A stretch of DNA of 64,000 nucleotides, from assembly GCA_037176725.1 (NCBI GenBank), contig JAZBRS010000057.1, positions 89,301,501-89,365,500 on the forward strand. Reading direction: 5' to 3'. Origin of the DNA: Posidonia oceanica. Its lineage: Eukaryota > Streptophyta > Magnoliopsida > Alismatales > Posidoniaceae. Position numbers and translations under genes: made by a program. Positions 59,813-64,000 of the stretch are shown here, piece by piece. The notes beneath the pieces were generated by a model that was given only the letters and a program-made list of their open reading frames with translations, had not been told where the DNA came from and did no database searches. How positions within the stretch are numbered: position 1 is the first letter of the stretch; each line of letters begins with the position of its first letter.

Positions 59813-62800
59813 TCAAGCATCGAAGTCATGCACCTCAGGAGCCGGAATACCAGAATTTGCGCTATCAACTGCCACAGATTCAGCAACCAGGGCCCCCACA
59901 ACATTCAGGCCAACAGACGAAGGTACCTGGAGCACAGGCTGGGACTGATCCTAGTCATGCTGCAGTTGCTGGATTGCCTGGGAAATGGATGAAGCTACCG
60001 AAGTATGCCCAGTCAGAAGGTTATCTGTCCAGGTAGAATAAAAATATAAAATTTTCGATAACATGGATACTAGATTGCCTCCCTGGTTCCTAAAAATTAA
60101 TGCATTTCTATTAAGCCAGAGACTCCATAAATAGCAGTACTAAAATACGCCACTCCTTAAGACAAATCAAATTTTGCAGACTGAAATAAAGAGAATTTCT
60201 GAAACATTAATAGTAGCTAAATATGCAAGGTTGGTCAGAAAGAAACCCCAAGTGCTCACTACAAGAGGACATTGCAAAAAAATGTGACTGTTAGTTTCTA
60301 AGATATGTCCACAAATCTTACAATTAAGATTGCCAGACCAACCCCTTCGAGTCAAATTTTCCTTAGAGAGGATTTTATCATGTGTTGCCAGTCAAGCAAA
60401 AATTCTTACTTTCAAAGGAGTAGTAGCTTTCCAAATATCATTGAAGAACTTAGAGTGAAGACCACTATCATTAAAGAAGCCATAACAACTTTTAACTGTA
60501 AACTGCCTATGAGAGGTTAGATTCCACTCCACCATATCAGCCCCTTGCGATAGACAAATATGATCCATTTTGTCCATGAATTCATGCAACTCCACCGAAG
60601 AATGAAAGGCATTAAGAGAATCAAAGTTAACTGAGAAGATTTCTAATTGATTTTCATAATAGAACGACATCAGTTTCTCAACAGAACATTTTTTTCTCCT
60701 AGAAATAGAATGTAAATATGGCCAGGTATACTTTAATGCCCGGTCCCCCCCCCCCCAATTATTCTCCCAAAAAATTATATTTTTTCCATTACCGGGAGAA
60801 AATGTAGATAACATATTTACAATTGGGAAATAAAGTTTGAGCTCCTGCCACAGAGGAGAAGTCCTATTATGTGACACATTTAGTAAAGCATCAAAATTAT
60901 TTAATGAACCGTATCTACTTTTAACGAAGCTTGGCCATTTTATTCGCTCATTAGAACCAAACAAATACCAAAGCAATTTACTATTAAGAGCTAGGCTAAA
61001 ATTCCTCAGATTGATAATGCCCAAATCATCTTCAGCCTTACTGCGACAAATATTCGTCCATCTAACCAAACAGTATCCTGAATGAGGCGAAGTATTCGAT
61101 TTCCAAAGAAAATGCCGTCTAATGCGGTCAATTTCCATCTCCACTCTTTTAGGAAAATGAAGTACCAACAAATAGTAACTAAGAATGACTGTTAATACCG
61201 AATTAAGGAGGGTCAGTCGACCCCCCAAAGATAGGTATCTAGTCTTCTAGGTATCCAACTTAGATGTGACTTTGTCTAACACTGGGGACCAATTACTATA
61301 GGAAGATTTTTTGAAATGCAAAAGCAATCCTAGATAAACAACAGGTAATGGAGATGGACTGCAACCCAGAATGGAGCAGTACCTTGCCATATGATCATTT
61401 GGAATCCTAATCCCAGTAAGGGAGGACTTGCTAAAATTTATTTTGAGTCCCAAGCATGCTTGAAAGCAGCAAAGAATCCTCTTGAGATTGATAATTCCTT
61501 TATCACCGGGAGTTAGAAAAATCAGGGTATCATATGCATATTGGATATTTAAAACTTGGGGCCCAGAATGAGGAAATCGAATACCCTAGATAAGATTATT
61601 TTGCATACCCAAGGCTAGCATTCGATTAAGTATATGGGCAGCAACTATAAACAAAAGAGGGGAAAGAGGGTCCCCTTGTCTCAACCTAGTTGATGCACCA
61701 AAGAAATCTCTAGGCGATCCATTGACCAGAATAGAGAACCTGACTGAAGTGATACACATTTTAATCTAATTTACCCATTTAGTATCACAACCCAACCATA
61801 CAAGAGAATTGATAAGGAACTCCTAATCGATATTGTCAAAAGCTTTTTCAAAGTCTAATTTGAGCATAAGCCCAGAAGTCTGAGAGGATTTTAAAAAATG
61901 GAGGGTTTCCTGAGCCACCAGGAAATAATCACTAATATTACACCCTAGCAAGAATGCACACTGGGATCCATCCAAAATATCATTGAGAACTGGGCAAAAT
62001 TTATTAGCAAGACATTTGGAGATAATCTTATAATTACTATTTAAGAGACTAATGGGCTTATAGTCCTGGATTCTTTTAGCCCTAGCCTTTTTTGGGATTA
62101 AAGTTATAAACGTCTGATTGACACACTTCAGAGTATCAATGTTATCAGCTTGATAAAAGAAATTGAACATATCCATAAGGTCATTCTTTAAATGTTCCCA
62201 AAAATAATGATAAAAGCAAAGAGGAAAGCCATTTGGGCCAGGAGATTTCTCCCATGGCACGGAATCAACACTTCTTTTAATTTCCTCCTCCGAGAATGGG
62301 ATCTCTAGAAGTGTAGGATCTTGAATCTTAATTGGTAGAAGAATGTCCCAATTCATTGCCACCTTAGGAGAAACTGGTTTGTTAAACAAAGACATAATTT
62401 TTTTTTCAATAGCTATCGAAATGATTCCAGGGGATTTTGTATGAATACCATCAATGTTGAGAGATGATATGGTGTTGATCCTCCTCCTATGATTTACCAT
62501 TGTATGGAAAAAAGTCGTGTTGAGGTCCCCTTCTTTGAGCCATTGGATACGGGATCTTTGTTTCCAATAAACTTCAAGCTCAAGTAATAGATTATAGTGC
62601 TCAGATCTAAGAGCTTGCTTCCTAATCCATTCATCCTGAGAGAGAGGATACGTCTTAGCCTGGATATCCATGTTCTGCAGCAAGTGCTCAATTCTTCGAG
62701 AAGGCAACCAATTTTTAATGGCTGTCTTCACTGCCTTCAGCTTAAGTGATAATCTATAGATTGCATCTACATCTGAATGGAAGCTAGCCAGCTTATCCTC

Positions 62801-63574
62801 AATAAAACCTACAAAACCATCCTTGAACAGCCAGGATCTGTAGAATTTAAATGGGAAAGGCCCCCATCCAAGAGGCACCGTGTCAAGGCAAATGGGAATA
62901 TGATCTGATATCATTCTAGCCTTACCAGTGCAAAAGGCCTTAGGGAACTAAGATTCCCAACCATGGGAAATTAAGAATCTATTTAGTTTAACCATGGTAG
63001 CAATTTCCTGAAAGTTAGACCAAGTGTATAAACAATTATTTGGGGAAAGATCAATAAGATTAGCCGAAGCAATGAAATTATTGAAATTTGTCATACTAGG
63101 GGAGACACTAGATCTACTTGAGTGTTCAAAAGTGAATCTTGTAACATTAAAGTCACCCCCTAGAACCCAATGATGTCCAACAATAGAATGTATATGTCTC
63201 AATTCATCTATGAAATGACCCTTAAGACTTGATACACAGGGGCCATATACTCTAGTAAGCCACCACTCATAATTATCCAGAAGATTTCTAAATTTGATAG
63301 AAAGAGAGTAAGTTCCCTTGAAATCATCCAGCATGGAACCAATGGTAGTGTTCCAACCAATAAGAATACCACCAGAAGCTCCTTGAGAGGGCAAGAAATT
63401 CCACTATGTTAGTTGGCCGCCTCCAATAGCTCGGAGAAGGCTAGAAGAAAAAGAGTCTAGTTTAGTTTCACTTAATATTAAAATATCACACGTATACCTT
63501 CTCACCACGTTTCTTACTTCTCTACGCTTTTAGCTACTACCCAATCCTCTGATATTTCAAGCCAATATAATCAT
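59813..63574 (-). pseudogene. LINE ORF2: endonuclease, reverse transcriptase, zf-RVT; about 12 stops, no frameshift
   Basis: One frame of about 1253 codons, the usual ORF2 size. Endonuclease: NIRGLG at the start (preceding Trp is a stop), SETKL, GGDFN, SDHIPI. RT: FITLIPKK, KPISLLNSNYKIISKCLANK, KLDFEKAFDNI, RQGDPLSPLL. The catalytic YADD motif reads YAYD (codon 61532-61534). Then GGRLTLLNSVL and a zf-RVT CKICGHILETNSHIFLQCP (about 60310). The tail reads WSLWLNRNALIF and ends at TGA 59813. Internal stops fall at conserved Trp or Gln positions. A Pro/Gln-rich plus-strand ORF at 59806-60036 is the shadow of this tail. Confidence 0.9.
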
Positions 63575-63588
63575 AATACAAAGGAGAG

Positions 63589-64000
63589 TTAAATACATAG
63601 AGCGCCTAGCTGCTCTACACAGTTCGAGGAGTCTTCCAGATTAACTGGAGGCAGGGACTGTTGCTTGCGAATGTTATTTAAGAAAGTTTCCGCCTCTTTC
63701 AGATTTTGAAAAGTAATTCCAATTTTTGCACAAAACTTTGAAAAAGACTCATAAGATTTTCAAGAAAAATTACAATTTGCCAAATCAGACAAACCATTTG
63801 TATCGCATGACTCAGAAGATGCAGAAGATATAGAAGAAATGCTTTCAGAATCAGAATGAGGCACATCAATTCTAGGAGTAGCACACAACTGAGGTATATT
63901 ATCCAAATAAGAAGTACCTAGGTTGGTAGAGGAGGAAATATGTTGTACGTTGCATGGATCATAAGTAACTTCATCCATCTCCTCATCCTCCATGCAATCA
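63589..64000 (-). pseudogene. LINE ORF1, C-terminal part
   Basis: Frame on the minus strand ending at TAA 63589, 15 nt before ORF2 starts. Acidic and Ser-rich (SDSESISSISSASSESCD), then a tail with KFCAKIGITFQNLKEAETFL. One in-frame TGA near 63760 at a likely Trp position. The N-terminal, nucleic-acid-binding part is outside the window. Confidence 0.7.

Larger units (their letters stand above)
59526..64000 (-). mobile_element. LINE (L1-like) retrotransposon, 5' end beyond the window
   Basis: Minus strand: ORF1 tail (to 63589), ORF2 (63574-59813), 3' UTR, and a short poly(A) (AAAAAAAA on the minus strand at about 59526-59535). The order endonuclease, RT, zf-RVT, with ORF2 starting 15 nt after the ORF1 stop, is that of plant L1-type elements. 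Both ORFs carry nonsense codons, so this copy is dead. Confidence 0.9.

Noticed and set aside
59806..60036. Pro/Gln-rich plus-strand ORF with splice-like borders, first suspected to be a captured host exon
   Set aside because: The minus strand here is the C-terminal tail of LINE ORF2, in frame with the RT and zf-RVT parts and ending at 59813. The plus ORF is its shadow.

Overview
This is a nuclear window from a flowering plant. It holds one host gene with plant-type introns, surrounded by plant lineages of LTR retrotransposons, a LINE and a MITE. The 5' exon of the gene is much more GC-rich than its later exons. That hints at a monocot or another lineage with a 5'-to-3' GC gradient, but the sequence alone does not fix the species.

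Positions 1-47973 form a nest of retrotransposons. The outermost is element D (37359-47973, minus strand), a decayed Sirevirus-type Ty1/Copia element. It has an iMet primer site, gag-pol remnants, an extra ORF after pol, and repeated polypurine tracts. Its 3' LTR is cut at 37359 by element B (15409-37358, minus), a Ty3/Gypsy element of Tat/Ogre type with a 4.6-kb LTR. B keeps gag but has lost protease, RT and integrase. B is itself split twice. Element C (22595-31992, minus) is a gag-only Gypsy derivative with a perfect GTACC target-site duplication. Element A (1-15408, plus) is a Tat/Ogre-type element with a 6.2-kb LTR, and its 5' LTR runs off the left edge. A sits in reverse orientation just upstream of B's polypurine tract. 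A solo LTR (E, 38921-40712) related to C's LTR, flanked by GGTAG, lies inside D. LTR divergence read by eye fits this order: D about 12%, C about 4%, A about 1%.

Positions 47974-53550 are AT-rich and carry no gene; they include a Tourist-like MITE with TAA duplications. Positions 53556-58485 hold the host gene: seven coding exons for an 869-residue RING and zinc-finger protein of the ZNF598/HEL2 family, the E3 ligases that sense collided ribosomes. It reads through without a break. Positions 59526-64000 are a LINE on the minus strand. Its ORF2 is colinear over about 1253 codons but carries about 12 nonsense codons and an altered RT catalytic motif.

The most unusual signals are non-coding. 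Arrays of short hairpin-forming units occupy the 3' region of both Tat/Ogre elements. Palindromes are tiled at about 64-bp spacing in the Sirevirus U3, and a second copy of that array sits directly upstream of the Sirevirus extra ORF. GTCGCC/GGCGAC inverted repeats are packed upstream of the TATA box in the C/E LTR family.
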